Shown here: positions 50,416 to 59,347 of the stretch, in pieces
Layout of the letters: every line of letters begins with the position of its first letter
How positions within the stretch are numbered: the first letter of the stretch is position 1
Assembly: GCF_012641435.1 (NCBI RefSeq)
Contig: NZ_JABAIJ010000007.1
Location: 340,382-404,381, forward strand
From: Rhizobium sp. P38BS-XIX
GTDB lineage: Bacteria; Pseudomonadota; Alphaproteobacteria; Rhizobiales; Rhizobiaceae
Direction of reading: 5' to 3'
DNA length: 64,000 bases
Notes under the pieces: model-generated
Database searches by the model: none
Seen by the model: the letters and a program-made list of their open reading frames with translations, nothing else
What the model was told of the DNA's origin: nothing
Made by a program: the position numbers and the translations under genes

Positions 50416-51696
50416 TTACTTGCGCCGCGCCATGATCTCGGTCAGGACCGCGTCGAACCGGGCGATCTCCTCGACCTTGTTATAATGCACCAGCGACACG
50501 CGGATGGCACCCGTTTCCATGGAGAGGCCCAGACGTTTCATCAGACGCGGCGCGAACATATGACCATCGCGAAGGCCGATGCGCTGCTTGCCCATCTCGT
50601 CGGCAAACTCCTGCGGCGTGATGCCCGGCATGTTGAAGCAGATTGTCGGAACGCGCTGCTCCAGACGCGCCTCGTCGGAGACGCCGTAGATGACCGCGCC
50701 ATGGCGCTTCAACACAGCGATCATCTCGCGCGACAGCATCAGTTCGTATTGGCGGATCGCGCCCATGGCGGCGGCGAGCGCTTCGCGGCGGCTATGTTCG
50801 CCTGCGGACAGGAACCGGCGACCGAGCCCTTCGAGATACTTCACCGCGGCGTTCATGCCGGCGACGTTTTCATAGGTGAAGGTGCCGACTTCGATCTTGT
50901 AGGGCGGGACGTCCGGAATGAAATCCTCCTTGAATGTAGGAAGCTTGACCAGCGCGTCGTAGCGGCCCCAGAGGAAGCCCATATGCGGCGAGAAATTCTT
51001 GTAACCGGAGCAGACGAGATAGTCGCAGCCCCAGGCCTGTACGTCGATCAGGCCGTGCGGGCCGTAATGAACGCAATCCAGGAAGGTTTCGGCGCCGGCG
51101 GCGGCCGCGAGTTTGCAGACAGCCGCGACATCGACGATCGTGCCGATCGAATGCGCCGTGACCGTGCAGGCGACAAGCCGGGTCTTGTCGTTGAGCAGCG
51201 GCTTCAGATCTTCAACATGAAGCGTACCGTCCTCGCGCATGCGCCACCATACGATCTTGGCGCCATCGCCTTCGAGCGCCATCCATGTCGCGATGTTGGC
51301 GTCGTGATCCATGTCGGTGACGACGATTTCATTGCGTTCGCCAAGCAGCTTGGCGATTCCGAGGCTTACGAGGCGGATAAACGAAGTGGCGTTCTGGCCG
51401 AAGGAGATTTCTTCCGGGCGATAGGCGTTGACCAGCATGGCAACGCTTTCACGTGCTTCGTCCAGATTGCGGTCGACGCCCTGGCTGTGCTGATATTTCG
51501 CCATGCGCTGCACGTTGAAATCGATGAGGTGGTTGGCAACCGCATCCACCACCGCCTGCGGCACCTGCGCGCCGCCCGCATTGTCGAGAAAGATGAAATC
51601 GCCAGCCTTCTGAATGGCCGGAAACATGGCGCGGACCTCGTCAACAGGAAAGCTGTTGTGGCCGGCAAATTGCGATGCGGAAGCGGCGGAACTCAT
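50416..51696 (-). CDS. Class V aminotransferase (cysteine desulfurase-like, catalytic Cys absent)
   Basis: 426 aa. NifS/SufS-like fold: FIFLDNAGGAQVPQAV, HDANIATWMAL, DCVHYGPHG with the PLP Asp/His, and the PLP Lys in SGYKNFSPHMG. Where desulfurases have RxGHHCA this protein reads RDGHMFA, so the sulfur-accepting Cys is missing and cysteine desulfurase activity is not expected; a beta-lyase, selenocysteine-lyase-like or epimerase-type PLP reaction is possible. A GntR gene lies upstream on the same strand, with a 28-bp inverted repeat just before this gene. Substrate unknown. Confidence 0.85.
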   Translation of the reverse strand: MSSAASASQFAGHNSFPVDEVRAMFPAIQKAGDFIFLDNAGGAQVPQAVVDAVANHLIDFNVQRMAKYQHSQGVDRNLDEARESVAMLVNAYRPEEISFGQNATSFIRLVSLGIAKLLGERNEIVVTDMDHDANIATWMALEGDGAKIVWWRMREDGTLHVEDLKPLLNDKTRLVACTVTAHSIGTIVDVAAVCKLAAAAGAETFLDCVHYGPHGLIDVQAWGCDYLVCSGYKNFSPHMGFLWGRYDALVKLPTFKEDFIPDVPPYKIEVGTFTYENVAGMNAAVKYLEGLGRRFLSAGEHSRREALAAAMGAIRQYELMLSREMIAVLKRHGAVIYGVSDEARLEQRVPTICFNMPGITPQEFADEMGKQRIGLRDGHMFAPRLMKRLGLSMETGAIRVSLVHYNKVEEIARFDAVLTEIMARRK

Positions 51697-51730
51697 GTGG
51701 GATCTCGCTCTGGATGTTGGGATTGAAATC

Positions 51731-51758
51731 GTATTTTGATCATTTGATCACAAAATAC
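51731..51758. promoter_or_regulatory. 28-bp inverted repeat, probable GntR operator
   Basis: Outer arms GTATTTTG and CAAAATAC enclose TGATCA repeated twice (TGATCATTTGATCA). It sits 35 bp before the class V aminotransferase start and 38 bp after the gntR stop, so it is placed to control the aminotransferase. The regulator is most simply the neighbouring GntR protein. Confidence 0.6.
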
Positions 51759-51796
51759 TTTAAGGTTCAACCAAATTTCTCCGCCTCTTTTGCATC

Positions 51797-52519
51797 CTAG
51801 CGACGGCCGGCGCCGGAGCCCTTGCGCGGCTCGGTCTGCGTGGCCGGGCAATAGTCCTGGAGGATTTCGTGCGTGCGTCTGATATCGGCGACGACGCCGT
51901 CGCGGGCGCCGACAAAGTCTCCGGCCTTCAAGGCCTTGACGATGGAGACGTGTTCGCCGGCAGGATCGAGATCGCCGCTGCGCATCAGCGGCTCGACCGA
52001 AGCGGAGAGCATGCGCATGTAGGGTCCAAAACGCAGCCAGAGTGTTTCGATGAGCTGCAGCAGCACTTCGGAGCCGGAGGCGCGATAGATGGTGAAATGG
52101 AACTGCTGGTTCTTGGCCATCAGGTCGTAAACATTGGCGCCGAGGCCGATCACGTGTTGCTCGCCAGCGATGCGCTCAAGCGTTGCGATGTCGGTCGGTG
52201 TGAGGTTGGGCATGCCAAGTTCTGCCGCGAGACCTTCGACGGCAATGCGGGCACGGCAGAGATCGTCCAGCCGCCCGAGGGTGACGATTGGAATACGGGC
52301 CGAGCCATTGGCGGCGACCTCCAGCGCGTTCTCAGCCGCGAGGCGGCGCAAGGCCTCGCGCACCGGCATGTTGCTGGTTCCGAAGGTCTCGGCAAGCGAG
52401 GCGATGGTCAGCGTCTGGCCGGGATCGAAATTGCCGGCCATGAGCGCATTCCTGAGCTGCTGATAGACGCTCTCCTGGATCGTCGTTCTGGAGGACACCG
52501 GTTCCAGGGCTATACGCAC
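51797..52519 (-). CDS. GntR family regulator, FadR-type (FCD domain)
   Basis: 240 aa starting with GTG at 52519, supported by GGAGAGGAAG upstream. N-terminal winged helix: YQQLRNALMAGNFDPGQTLTIASLAETFGTSNMPVREALRRLAAE (read in parts). The C-terminal FCD domain has Asp/His metal-ligand positions in ...NQQFHFTIYRASG and HVSIVKALKAGD. Likely represses the downstream class V aminotransferase gene through the 28-bp repeat. Effector unknown, probably a carboxylate. Confidence 0.92.
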   Translation of the reverse strand: MRIALEPVSSRTTIQESVYQQLRNALMAGNFDPGQTLTIASLAETFGTSNMPVREALRRLAAENALEVAANGSARIPIVTLGRLDDLCRARIAVEGLAAELGMPNLTPTDIATLERIAGEQHVIGLGANVYDLMAKNQQFHFTIYRASGSEVLLQLIETLWLRFGPYMRMLSASVEPLMRSGDLDPAGEHVSIVKALKAGDFVGARDGVVADIRRTHEILQDYCPATQTEPRKGSGAGRR

Positions 52520-52603
52520 GCTCGCTTCCTCTCCGCTGATGGGGACTCGTCCATGGTAGAACGAAGGCGAGGCGAAAGGGAAGGGGGGCTTCGGAAGCGA
52601 TAG

Positions 52604-53563
52604 TCAGGCCTCCTCAGGCTCCCATACCACATCCTCGACCAGCGAAGTCTGCTGTTCGCCCTTTGCTGATGTCTTGCTCAGGCCGAGTCCCACGCCAATC
52701 AAAGCAAGCGCGCCGCCGATTGCATGGTAGGCATGCAGCTGTTCGCCAAGAAGGGCCCAGGCGAGCGCCGCCACGATGATCGGCAGAAGATTGATCAGCA
52801 GCGATGTACGGCTCGCACCGAGTTTGTGAATGCCGACCATCCAGCAGAGCGGCGCGACAAGGGAGGTCGGGATTGCGGCGTAGAGGATCAGCGGCAGATT
52901 TGTCGTGGTGATCGGCGAGATATCGCCCATCAGGAAAACCGGGATCAACAACAAGGTCGAAAAGCCGATCTGCCAGAAAAGCTGCTGCCACATCGAAAGC
53001 GGCATTGCCCAGCGTTTCAGCATCACGCCATAAAGCGCGTTCGAGAGGACCGCGACGATCATAAGTCCGTCGCCGATGTGGAAGCCGCCATTCACCAGCC
53101 GCATCGGGTCGCCCTGAGATGTCAGATAGATGAGGCCGATCAGCGAGATCGCGCCGCCCGCCAGATTGGCAAATCTCAGCTTTTCTCCGGTCAAAAGACT
53201 TGCGAAAAAAGTCGACAGCAGCGGCATCAGGGCGAGCATCACACCCATATTGACCGCCGAGGTGGTTTTGGCCGCTTCATAGGCCAGGCTTTGGTAGATC
53301 ACCATGCCCAGCGCGCCGAGCGTGGCGAGCTTCAGCCAATGCTCGCGCACTTGGGACCGATTGCGCCAGGCCGCACGGCCGACGAATGGCAGCAGCACGA
53401 CGAAGGCAATCAGCCAGCGATAAAAGGAGATGGAGCCCGGAGAGATCAATCCGGCCGACGCCTTGGTAACGATGGTGTTGCCGGACCAGATCACCACCGT
53501 CATCAGCGGGGCGAGGCCGGCCGCACTGACGATGGATGCGGACGCGTTCGGCTGGGTGCTCAT
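52604..53563 (-). CDS. EamA/DMT-family transporter (metabolite exporter)
   Basis: 319 aa with ten predicted TM segments in two EamA halves (first around TVVIWSGNTIVTKASAG, second around GDGLMIVAVLSNALYGVMLKRW). Inner membrane; members of this family export amino acids or metabolites. Divergent from the AraC regulator (135-bp gap holding an AT-rich TTATATAA element), which probably controls it. Substrate unknown. Confidence 0.9.
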   Translation of the reverse strand: MSTQPNASASIVSAAGLAPLMTVVIWSGNTIVTKASAGLISPGSISFYRWLIAFVVLLPFVGRAAWRNRSQVREHWLKLATLGALGMVIYQSLAYEAAKTTSAVNMGVMLALMPLLSTFFASLLTGEKLRFANLAGGAISLIGLIYLTSQGDPMRLVNGGFHIGDGLMIVAVLSNALYGVMLKRWAMPLSMWQQLFWQIGFSTLLLIPVFLMGDISPITTTNLPLILYAAIPTSLVAPLCWMVGIHKLGASRTSLLINLLPIIVAALAWALLGEQLHAYHAIGGALALIGVGLGLSKTSAKGEQQTSLVEDVVWEPEEA

Positions 53564-53698
53564 GGAAATGATCTTTCGTCGTCTTCTGCTTGGGGGCGAA
53601 AAGGACAGCGAATATGATGCGCCATCCCGAAACTCTTTTATCGCTTGTCCGAATTCTGTTATATAACGATATTAAGACAACTGTAGCGAAATGAGGAC

Positions 53699-54460
53699 AT
53701 GTCAGTCAGGCCTCCACGCATTCAGGGCGATCCGCCGAACCCCGTTTCCTTCCGTACGGAGAACTACGGAGCGGGAACGGTGTTCCCGGAAACGCGCCAG
53801 CCTTGGGGCGAACTCAACTACGCGCTCATCGGCGTGTTGGAGTTCGATGTTCAGGGCGTGCGGTATTTGTCGCCGCCGCAATATGCCATCTGGCTGCCGC
53901 CGGATACGCTGCACAGCGCTCATAACAAGCAGGATCTGCGCTACGTCACGGTCTATGTGCAGCGGGCACTCTGTGCCGACCTGCCTGACACGCTTTCGAC
54001 GCTCAGCATCAGTCCGCTGTTGAAGGCGATCCTGGCGGACTTTGCAGCCCGTGATGTGACGGTGCCGAAGACGACCGAAGATTTGCGGTTGGCAGAGGTC
54101 ATGGTCGACCAGATTCGCCTGGCGCCGCGCTGCGAGAGCTATCTACCGATCTCCGACGATCCTCTGCTGCGGCCCGTGCTGAGCGCTCTTCAATCCGATC
54201 CGGGTGACCGGCATTCCCTGGCGGAATGGGCGCGCAGGGTCGGCACGACAGAACGCACATTGTCGCGGCGATGCCAGGACGATCTCGGTATTTCCTTCAA
54301 CGATTGGCGGCAGCGGCTGAAACTCGTTGCGGCGCTGTCGATGATCGAAGCGGGTGAGCCCGTGCACCGGATCGCCTCGGAATTGGGCTATAGCAACGCT
54401 TCCGCCTTCATCGCCATGTTCCGTCGCCTCACGGGCACCAGCCCGACGCAATTGCGCTAG
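53699..54460 (+). CDS. AraC family transcriptional regulator with cupin sensor
   Basis: 253 aa. N-terminal AraC-type cupin (FPETRQPWGELNYALIGVLEF, QYAIWLPPDTLHSAHN) and a C-terminal double helix-turn-helix (SLAEWARRVGTTERTLSRRCQ and PVHRIASELGYSNASAFIAMFRR). Likely activates the divergent EamA exporter. It ends 3 bp before the convergent ECF41 stop. ATG 53699 has a weak AAATGAGGAC site. Confidence 0.9.
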   Translation: MSVRPPRIQGDPPNPVSFRTENYGAGTVFPETRQPWGELNYALIGVLEFDVQGVRYLSPPQYAIWLPPDTLHSAHNKQDLRYVTVYVQRALCADLPDTLSTLSISPLLKAILADFAARDVTVPKTTEDLRLAEVMVDQIRLAPRCESYLPISDDPLLRPVLSALQSDPGDRHSLAEWARRVGTTERTLSRRCQDDLGISFNDWRQRLKLVAALSMIEAGEPVHRIASELGYSNASAFIAMFRRLTGTSPTQLR

Positions 54461-54463
54461 AGC

Positions 54464-55348
54464 TTATGCTTCGATCAGCACGATCTCCAGTTTGCGCAGC
54501 TGGTGCGGATCTGCCATCGCATGGATGTTCGTGACCAGGCCGTCTTCGTTGACGGTGAAATGAAGCGCGATACGCAACTTGCCGCCCACGACCACGATGG
54601 CACCGACCGCGCCATTGATGACGGCAAGCCGTGCTGCCTGTGCACGGCCATTGAAGGTTTTGGCGACGTCGGACCGTCCGCGGATTTCGCTGACCGATCC
54701 CATGCGTGCCGCAACGGCGTCCGGGCTGAAAACGGCCTGCGGGTCGAGGACGGCCAGTAGCGCATGCATGTCGCCATGGCGGGAGGCCGCGAAAAAGGCA
54801 TCGACGACATGCCGTTGGCGGGAGAGATCAGCCTCCATTGCAGAAGGCCGGTCCTGCACGCGGCGACGCGCACGGCTGGCAAGCTGGCGGGTCGCAACCG
54901 TCGTTCGGTCGAGGATCGGCGCAATGTCGTCGAAGGCCATGTCGAACATGTCGTGCAGAACGAAGGCGAGCCGCTCGGCCGGATTGAGTTGCTCCAGAAC
55001 CACCAACAATGCGAGGCCGACGGAATCGGCGAGCAGCGCGTCCTGTTCGGGGTCGGTGCCGTTTCCGGCCTCATGCGTCACCGCCGGTTCGGGAATGAGC
55101 ATCGTCAACGGCTCCTCGCGGCGCGATTTGCGGCTGCGCAGCAGGTCGAGACAGATCCGCGCCGTTACCGTCGTCAGCCAGCCGCTGAGATTATCGACAT
55201 CAGACGTGTCGCTTCTGACCAGGCGCAGCCAAGCCTCCTGAACCGCATCCTCGGCCTCCGTACGTGAGCCGAGCATGCGGTAAGCGACGGCACGCAGATG
55301 CGGCCGGTTCGCCTCGAATTTCTCGGCCTGCCATTTTTTTTCGTCCAT
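54464..55348 (-). CDS. ECF41-type sigma factor with SnoaL-like C-terminal domain
   Basis: 294 aa. Sigma2 (FEANRPHLRAVAYRMLGS, AEDAVQEAWLRL), sigma4 (LNPAERLAFVLHDMFDMAFDDIAPIL, read in parts), then a ~110-residue SnoaL/NTF2-like extension from about 190 (VDAFFAASRHGDMHALLAVLDP). This extension replaces an anti-sigma factor in ECF41 proteins and can both activate and inhibit. ECF41 genes normally sit beside a carboxymuconolactone decarboxylase, oxidoreductase or epimerase target gene; here the divergent CMD gene fits exactly. ATG 55348 lies two bases from the predicted target promoter. Confidence 0.92.
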   Translation of the reverse strand: MDEKKWQAEKFEANRPHLRAVAYRMLGSRTEAEDAVQEAWLRLVRSDTSDVDNLSGWLTTVTARICLDLLRSRKSRREEPLTMLIPEPAVTHEAGNGTDPEQDALLADSVGLALLVVLEQLNPAERLAFVLHDMFDMAFDDIAPILDRTTVATRQLASRARRRVQDRPSAMEADLSRQRHVVDAFFAASRHGDMHALLAVLDPQAVFSPDAVAARMGSVSEIRGRSDVAKTFNGRAQAARLAVINGAVGAIVVVGGKLRIALHFTVNEDGLVTNIHAMADPHQLRKLEIVLIEA

Positions 55349-55349
55349 C

Positions 55350-55376
55350 GGTCACATTCCCTCATCGTGTTTCGTC
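55350..55376 (+). promoter_or_regulatory. ECF41-type promoter of the CMD gene
   Basis: GGTCACA (55350-55356), exactly 16 nt, then CGTC (55373-55376). This is one base from the ECF41 consensus TGTCACA-N16-CGTC as I recall it. It faces the AhpD/CMD gene, with a leader of about 100 nt. Confidence 0.7.
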
Positions 55377-55482
55377 AGATGCATGACGAACGAAATCCAG
55401 CCGGCGTGACAGCCGATCGGCAGGAAAATGCATCGTCGGATCATGCGCCGCAATGGCGCTCTCACACGGAAAGGAAATGACT

Positions 55483-55941
55483 ATGCAAGCTCGTATGAAA
55501 AACCCGGCCCTCGTTCTGCCCGAAACGCTGCAGGCGCTGATGGCGGTCAGCAATTCGATCAAGGACAGGGGCCTGCCCGAAAATATTATGGACCTTGTGC
55601 ATTTGCGTGTCAGCCAGATCAATGGCTGCAGCGTCTGCACCGACATGGGCTTTCGCAAACTGCAGCAGGCGGGAGAGGCGATGGAGCGCATCGTCGGCGT
55701 CTCGGCATGGCGCGAAATGCCTTACTTCTCGGATGCCGAGCGCGCGGCTCTCGCACTCGGGGAAGCCGTTACCCGGCTGGCCGATCGGCCGGACGCCGTC
55801 AGCGACGAGATCTGGAACGAGGCCGCAAAATATTATGACGAGAAGGCACTGTCTGCACTAATCGTTGCAATCGCGATCGACAATGTCTGGAACCGGTTGA
55901 ACGCTACGGTGCGTCAGCCGGCCGGCGCTTCCTGGAACTGA
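55483..55941 (+). CDS. Carboxymuconolactone decarboxylase/AhpD-family protein (ECF41 target)
   Basis: 152 aa from ATG 55483, with AAAGGAA upstream; an ATG 6 nt earlier is an alternative. CMD fold with the AhpD-like motif QINGCSVCTDMGFRK, giving CxxC for thiol-peroxidase chemistry, and the typical SALIVAIAIDNVWNRLNATV end. The gene is the expected partner of the divergent ECF41 sigma factor, behind an ECF41-type promoter. Probable role in peroxide or electrophile defence. A hairpin of RIME type follows. Confidence 0.92.
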   Translation: MQARMKNPALVLPETLQALMAVSNSIKDRGLPENIMDLVHLRVSQINGCSVCTDMGFRKLQQAGEAMERIVGVSAWREMPYFSDAERAALALGEAVTRLADRPDAVSDEIWNEAAKYYDEKALSALIVAIAIDNVWNRLNATVRQPAGASWN

Positions 55942-55958
55942 GCGGTAGCGGGCGAACC

Positions 55959-55989
55959 GTCCTTCTCCCTTCCTTGTGGGGAGAAGGAC
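55959..55989. terminator. RIME-derived hairpin, probable terminator
   Basis: GTCCTTCTCCC pairs with GGGAGAAGGAC (11 bp) between the convergent CMD and LysR genes. The sequence is the core of the RIME-like repeats. Confidence 0.6.
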
Positions 55990-55999
55990 GCGTAGCCGA

Positions 56000-56911
56000 T
56001 CAGGCTTCGCCGATCCGCGAATTCACCAGTAGTTTAGCCAGCCAATCGACGAAGACGCGCACCTTGTTGCTCAGGTGGCGATTGGGCGGGTAGACGATGT
56101 GCATGGGGAGTGCGGGTCTGGTCCAGCCCGTGAAAACCGGCACCAGATCGCCGCTCGCAAAGGCCTCCCGCGTCATGAAGCTCGGAACCTGCGCGATACC
56201 CAGCCCGGTTAATGCGGCCTGGATATAGCTGCGGCTGTCGTTGACAGAAAGCACGTAGCGCGGGGTGATTTCCAGCGACTCGTTGCCGCGTTCGAAAAGG
56301 AAAGGAATCGTACGGCCGGTTTGCGCGCGAAAATAGCTGACGGCGTAATGGCTGGTTTCCAGATCCTCGGGGCGCTCGGGCATTCCGTGCTTTTCGAGAT
56401 AGATGGGGGCCGCACAGGTCACGAGGTGGATCTCGCCGACGCGGCGCGCGATCAGCGACTGGTCGCTCGGCATGCCGGCACGCAGGGCGCAGTCGACATT
56501 CTCGGCGAGATAGTCCACCAGGCGGTCGCCGACGCCAAGGTCGATGTGGATATCGGGATAGCGCTGGTGAAAGTCGCAGAGCGCGGGCATGACGATCTTT
56601 TCGGCGAAGGCGCCGGCCATTTCGACACGCAGACGGCCGCTCGGCAGGCTCTGCGAGTTGCTGATGCTGCCATCGAGCTCCTCGATTTCCGAAAGGATCT
56701 GAATGGCGCGCTCATAATAAAGAGCGCCGTCCGTCGTCACCATGACGCGCCGGGTCGTTCTGTTCAGAAGCTTGGCATGTAGATGAGCTTCCAGCGACTG
56801 GATGAGCGTCGTCACCGTCGCCTTCGGCATGGAAAGGGCAGCAGCGGCGCGAGTGAAATTCCCCGTCTCCACCACACGCGCGAATGCCCGCATTGCTGAA
56901 AGTTGGTCCAT
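56000..56911 (-). CDS. LysR family transcriptional regulator
   Basis: 303 aa from ATG 56911 (MDQLSAMRAFARVVETGNF), with GAGGGAC upstream; the 50 extra codons of the longer ORF are AT-rich leader. Winged helix in residues ~1-60 (AAAALSMPKATVTTLIQSLEAHL, read in parts), then a periplasmic-binding-protein-like sensor domain. Divergent from a hydrolase and an RND efflux system; the likely function is control of those genes in response to a toxic or signal compound. The 231-bp gap between has an AT-rich region around 56940-57010. Confidence 0.92.
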   Translation of the reverse strand: MDQLSAMRAFARVVETGNFTRAAAALSMPKATVTTLIQSLEAHLHAKLLNRTTRRVMVTTDGALYYERAIQILSEIEELDGSISNSQSLPSGRLRVEMAGAFAEKIVMPALCDFHQRYPDIHIDLGVGDRLVDYLAENVDCALRAGMPSDQSLIARRVGEIHLVTCAAPIYLEKHGMPERPEDLETSHYAVSYFRAQTGRTIPFLFERGNESLEITPRYVLSVNDSRSYIQAALTGLGIAQVPSFMTREAFASGDLVPVFTGWTRPALPMHIVYPPNRHLSNKVRVFVDWLAKLLVNSRIGEA

Positions 56912-57142
56912 TCCATGATGTCCCTCGACCTCGAAAAAAGAGGGTCGATTGTTTGTAATCGTGAATAGTCTGATCGAATATAGGCTACTTATTCTCAGAG
57001 CGGAATAACAATATGTTGTTTCCATGATTGTTGCAATGCGGGATGGGGCGCTGACCCGCATAATCGAGAATATGGTTGCAAAGCGTGTTAAACGCGTTCT
57101 GGATCAGCTCATATTCGCTCGAACATACAAGGATTAAGGTCG

Positions 57143-57955
57143 ATGAGTGCGCCGTGGAAAGATGTTGTGCTGGAAAACGTGCCCACGGGGCCGGTGGCAG
57201 CTCGGATCTACAACGGCGAAGGATTGAAGAAGGCGGCACCCCTCGTGCTTTATCTGCATGGAGGCGCCTTTCTCGATACGTGTCATGCGACCGAAAGACC
57301 GGTGGCTGCAAGCCTCGCTGAGGCCGGCGCCATCGTGGTTGCGGCGGATTATACAAGCTGCAATCAGAATGCTTTTCCGAAGGTGCTGGAATGCGCCTAC
57401 GGGCTTCTTGCCTACCTGAGCAACAAGCGGAACATGCTTGCGCTGGGGGGAGCAAAAAAATCGCTGTTGTTTGTCGCCGGAGAGGAATCGGGTGGCAATG
57501 TCGCAGCGGGTGTCGCTTTAAAGGCGCGCGATCAAATACCCGGTTCGTTGGACGGACAGGTGTTGATATCGCCTTTGCTCGATCCCTTCATGGGATCAAA
57601 ATCTTTCCTCCAGGCGGAGGAAAGCGGCATGCGCGAGCGCTGGACGGAGGGTTGGAACCGATACCTGGGTTTCCTGGGCGGTGTCTGTCACCCCTATGCA
57701 GCGCCTCGATACTGTTCGCGGCTTTCGGGCCTCGCGCCGGCATTGGTGCTCACGGCCGAGGACGACCCGCTCCGCGACGAGAGCATGGAATACGGCAGTC
57801 GGCTGAAAGCGGCCGGCGTCCGTGTTCGCCAGCAAGTCCTTCCCGCCGGGACAGGCTGGCCCACTCTGTACGGCGGGCAGTCTAAGGACAAGGCCTCGTG
57901 GCAACAGGATGTCTGTTGCTGCTTCAAGGGTTTCGTCGAAGACGTGCAGGCTTGA
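57143..57955 (+). CDS. Alpha/beta-hydrolase fold protein, HSL/esterase type (catalytic His not evident)
   Basis: 270 aa. HGGAF oxyanion motif (around residue 39), nucleophile context GEESGGNVAAG and Asp in LTAEDDPLRDE are those of hormone-sensitive-lipase-like esterases. In the place where a catalytic His is expected the sequence reads PAGTGWPTLYGG, with no His; the protein may be a weak esterase or inactive. Between the divergent LysR regulator and the RND genes, so it may modify an efflux substrate or sense a ligand. ATG 57143 has TAAGG upstream. Confidence 0.78.
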   Translation: MSAPWKDVVLENVPTGPVAARIYNGEGLKKAAPLVLYLHGGAFLDTCHATERPVAASLAEAGAIVVAADYTSCNQNAFPKVLECAYGLLAYLSNKRNMLALGGAKKSLLFVAGEESGGNVAAGVALKARDQIPGSLDGQVLISPLLDPFMGSKSFLQAEESGMRERWTEGWNRYLGFLGGVCHPYAAPRYCSRLSGLAPALVLTAEDDPLRDESMEYGSRLKAAGVRVRQQVLPAGTGWPTLYGGQSKDKASWQQDVCCCFKGFVEDVQA

Positions 57956-58126
57956 TCGACCAGGGTATTCCGTTCGCGAGGGATAAGCGCGGATAGGGTG
58001 ACGGGTCGAAGGCACGAGACCGGAGCGGTTGTCACGCAGATGCGCGACGCTTCGGCCCCCTGTTTTATTGAGACGATAGGAATTTGCGGTCCCGTATCCC
58101 AAGACGGGGCCAAAGGAGAGACCAAC

Positions 58127-59317
58127 ATGAAGTCCAACGGTAAGCGCTGGGCCCTATGGGGCGCCGGCATGGGTGTTGCTGCGACTGTTGCAGGCGCAGC
58201 GTTCTATCTGGACCTGCCGCGCGGCGCTCAGGCGACCGAGGCCGCCACCAAGGCCGCGCCGCCGGCCATCCCGGTTACGGTCGCTGCCGTCGAGCCGCGT
58301 GACGTGACGTCCTGGCAGGAGTTTTCGGGCCGGCTCGAGGCGATCGACCGTGTCGAGATCAGGCCTCGCGTCGCCGGAGCCATCGAGTCCGTGCATTTCC
58401 GCGAAGGCGCGCTCGTCAAGCAGGGCGACCTACTGGTCACGATCGATCCCGCACCCTATGAGGCGGCCGTCGCCCAGGCGCAGGCACAGGTCGGAGCGGC
58501 AAAGGCCAAGCTCGATCTCGCCAAGGTCGAAGTCGACCGCGGCCAGAAGCTCTCTGACAACAAGACCATCTCGCAGAGCGATATGGATACGCGCGCCAGC
58601 AATTATGCCGAGGCCGTTGCCAATCTGAAGGCCGCCGATGCTGCCCTGCAGACGGCGCAGCTCAATCTCGACTATACGCAGGTTCGCGCTCCGATCGCCG
58701 GCCGTGTCGGCAAGATCGCCGTCACCGTCGGCAATCTCGTGGCAGCCGGTTCTTCCTCGCCGGCGCTGACCACGCTCGTATCGGTCGATCCGATCTATGC
58801 AAGCTTCAGCGCGAATGAGCAGACGGTCACGAAGGCTCTTGCCGAACTGCCGGCCACCAACGGCGCTGTCCCGCCTCTCGAGCAGATCCCGGTTCAGATC
58901 GGTACGGCCAGCGATGACGGCACGCCGATCAAGGGCAAGCTCCAGCTCATCGACAATGAAGTCGATGCGGCGAGCGGCACCGTCAGCGTTCGCGGCGTCT
59001 TCGACAATGTCGGCGGACGTCTCATTCCTGGTCAGTTCGTGCGGGTTCGCATGGGTCAGCCGAAGGCAGAGAGCAAGCTTGTCATCAGCGACCGCGCGGT
59101 CGGCACCGACCAGGACAAGAAGTTCGTCTTCGTGGTCGATGGCGACAACAAGGTCAATTACCGACAGGTCCAACTCGGGTCGCTGGTCGATGGCGAGCGA
59201 GTGATCGAGGACGGCCTGAAGGTGGGCGAAAAGGTCGTTGTCAACGGGCTGCAGCGCATCCGTCCCGGTGCGGTCGTCGCACCGCAGGCGGCAGACAAGG
59301 TCGCGACCGCTCAGTAA
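58127..59317 (+). CDS. RND efflux periplasmic adaptor (AcrA/MexE family)
   Basis: 396 aa; AAAGGAGAG before ATG 58127. One N-terminal TM/signal anchor (WGAGMGVAATVAGAAFYL), then lipoyl half-motifs (GRLEAIDRVEIRPRVAGAIE and LDYTQVRAPIAGRVGKIAV, read in parts), an alpha-hairpin coiled coil (AQAQAQVGAAKAKLDLAKVE), and the beta-barrel. No lipobox Cys: anchored by the TM rather than by lipid. It links the inner-membrane pump to an outer-membrane channel. Stem-loop and 120 bp to the pump gene. Confidence 0.93.
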   Translation: MKSNGKRWALWGAGMGVAATVAGAAFYLDLPRGAQATEAATKAAPPAIPVTVAAVEPRDVTSWQEFSGRLEAIDRVEIRPRVAGAIESVHFREGALVKQGDLLVTIDPAPYEAAVAQAQAQVGAAKAKLDLAKVEVDRGQKLSDNKTISQSDMDTRASNYAEAVANLKAADAALQTAQLNLDYTQVRAPIAGRVGKIAVTVGNLVAAGSSSPALTTLVSVDPIYASFSANEQTVTKALAELPATNGAVPPLEQIPVQIGTASDDGTPIKGKLQLIDNEVDAASGTVSVRGVFDNVGGRLIPGQFVRVRMGQPKAESKLVISDRAVGTDQDKKFVFVVDGDNKVNYRQVQLGSLVDGERVIEDGLKVGEKVVVNGLQRIRPGAVVAPQAADKVATAQ

Positions 59318-59323
59318 GACTTC

Positions 59324-59347
59324 GCCTTCTGCCGATGGGGAGAAGGC
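59324..59347. repeat. Short RIME-type hairpin between adaptor and pump genes
   Basis: GCCTTCT and AGAAGGC arms with a GC-rich loop; same GGGGAGAAGG core as the RIME-like elements. May act as an mRNA-stabilising spacer within the operon. Confidence 0.5.

Noticed and set aside
50416..51696. Annotation as cysteine desulfurase
   Set aside because: The active-site Cys of the RxGHHCA loop is replaced (RDGHMFA).
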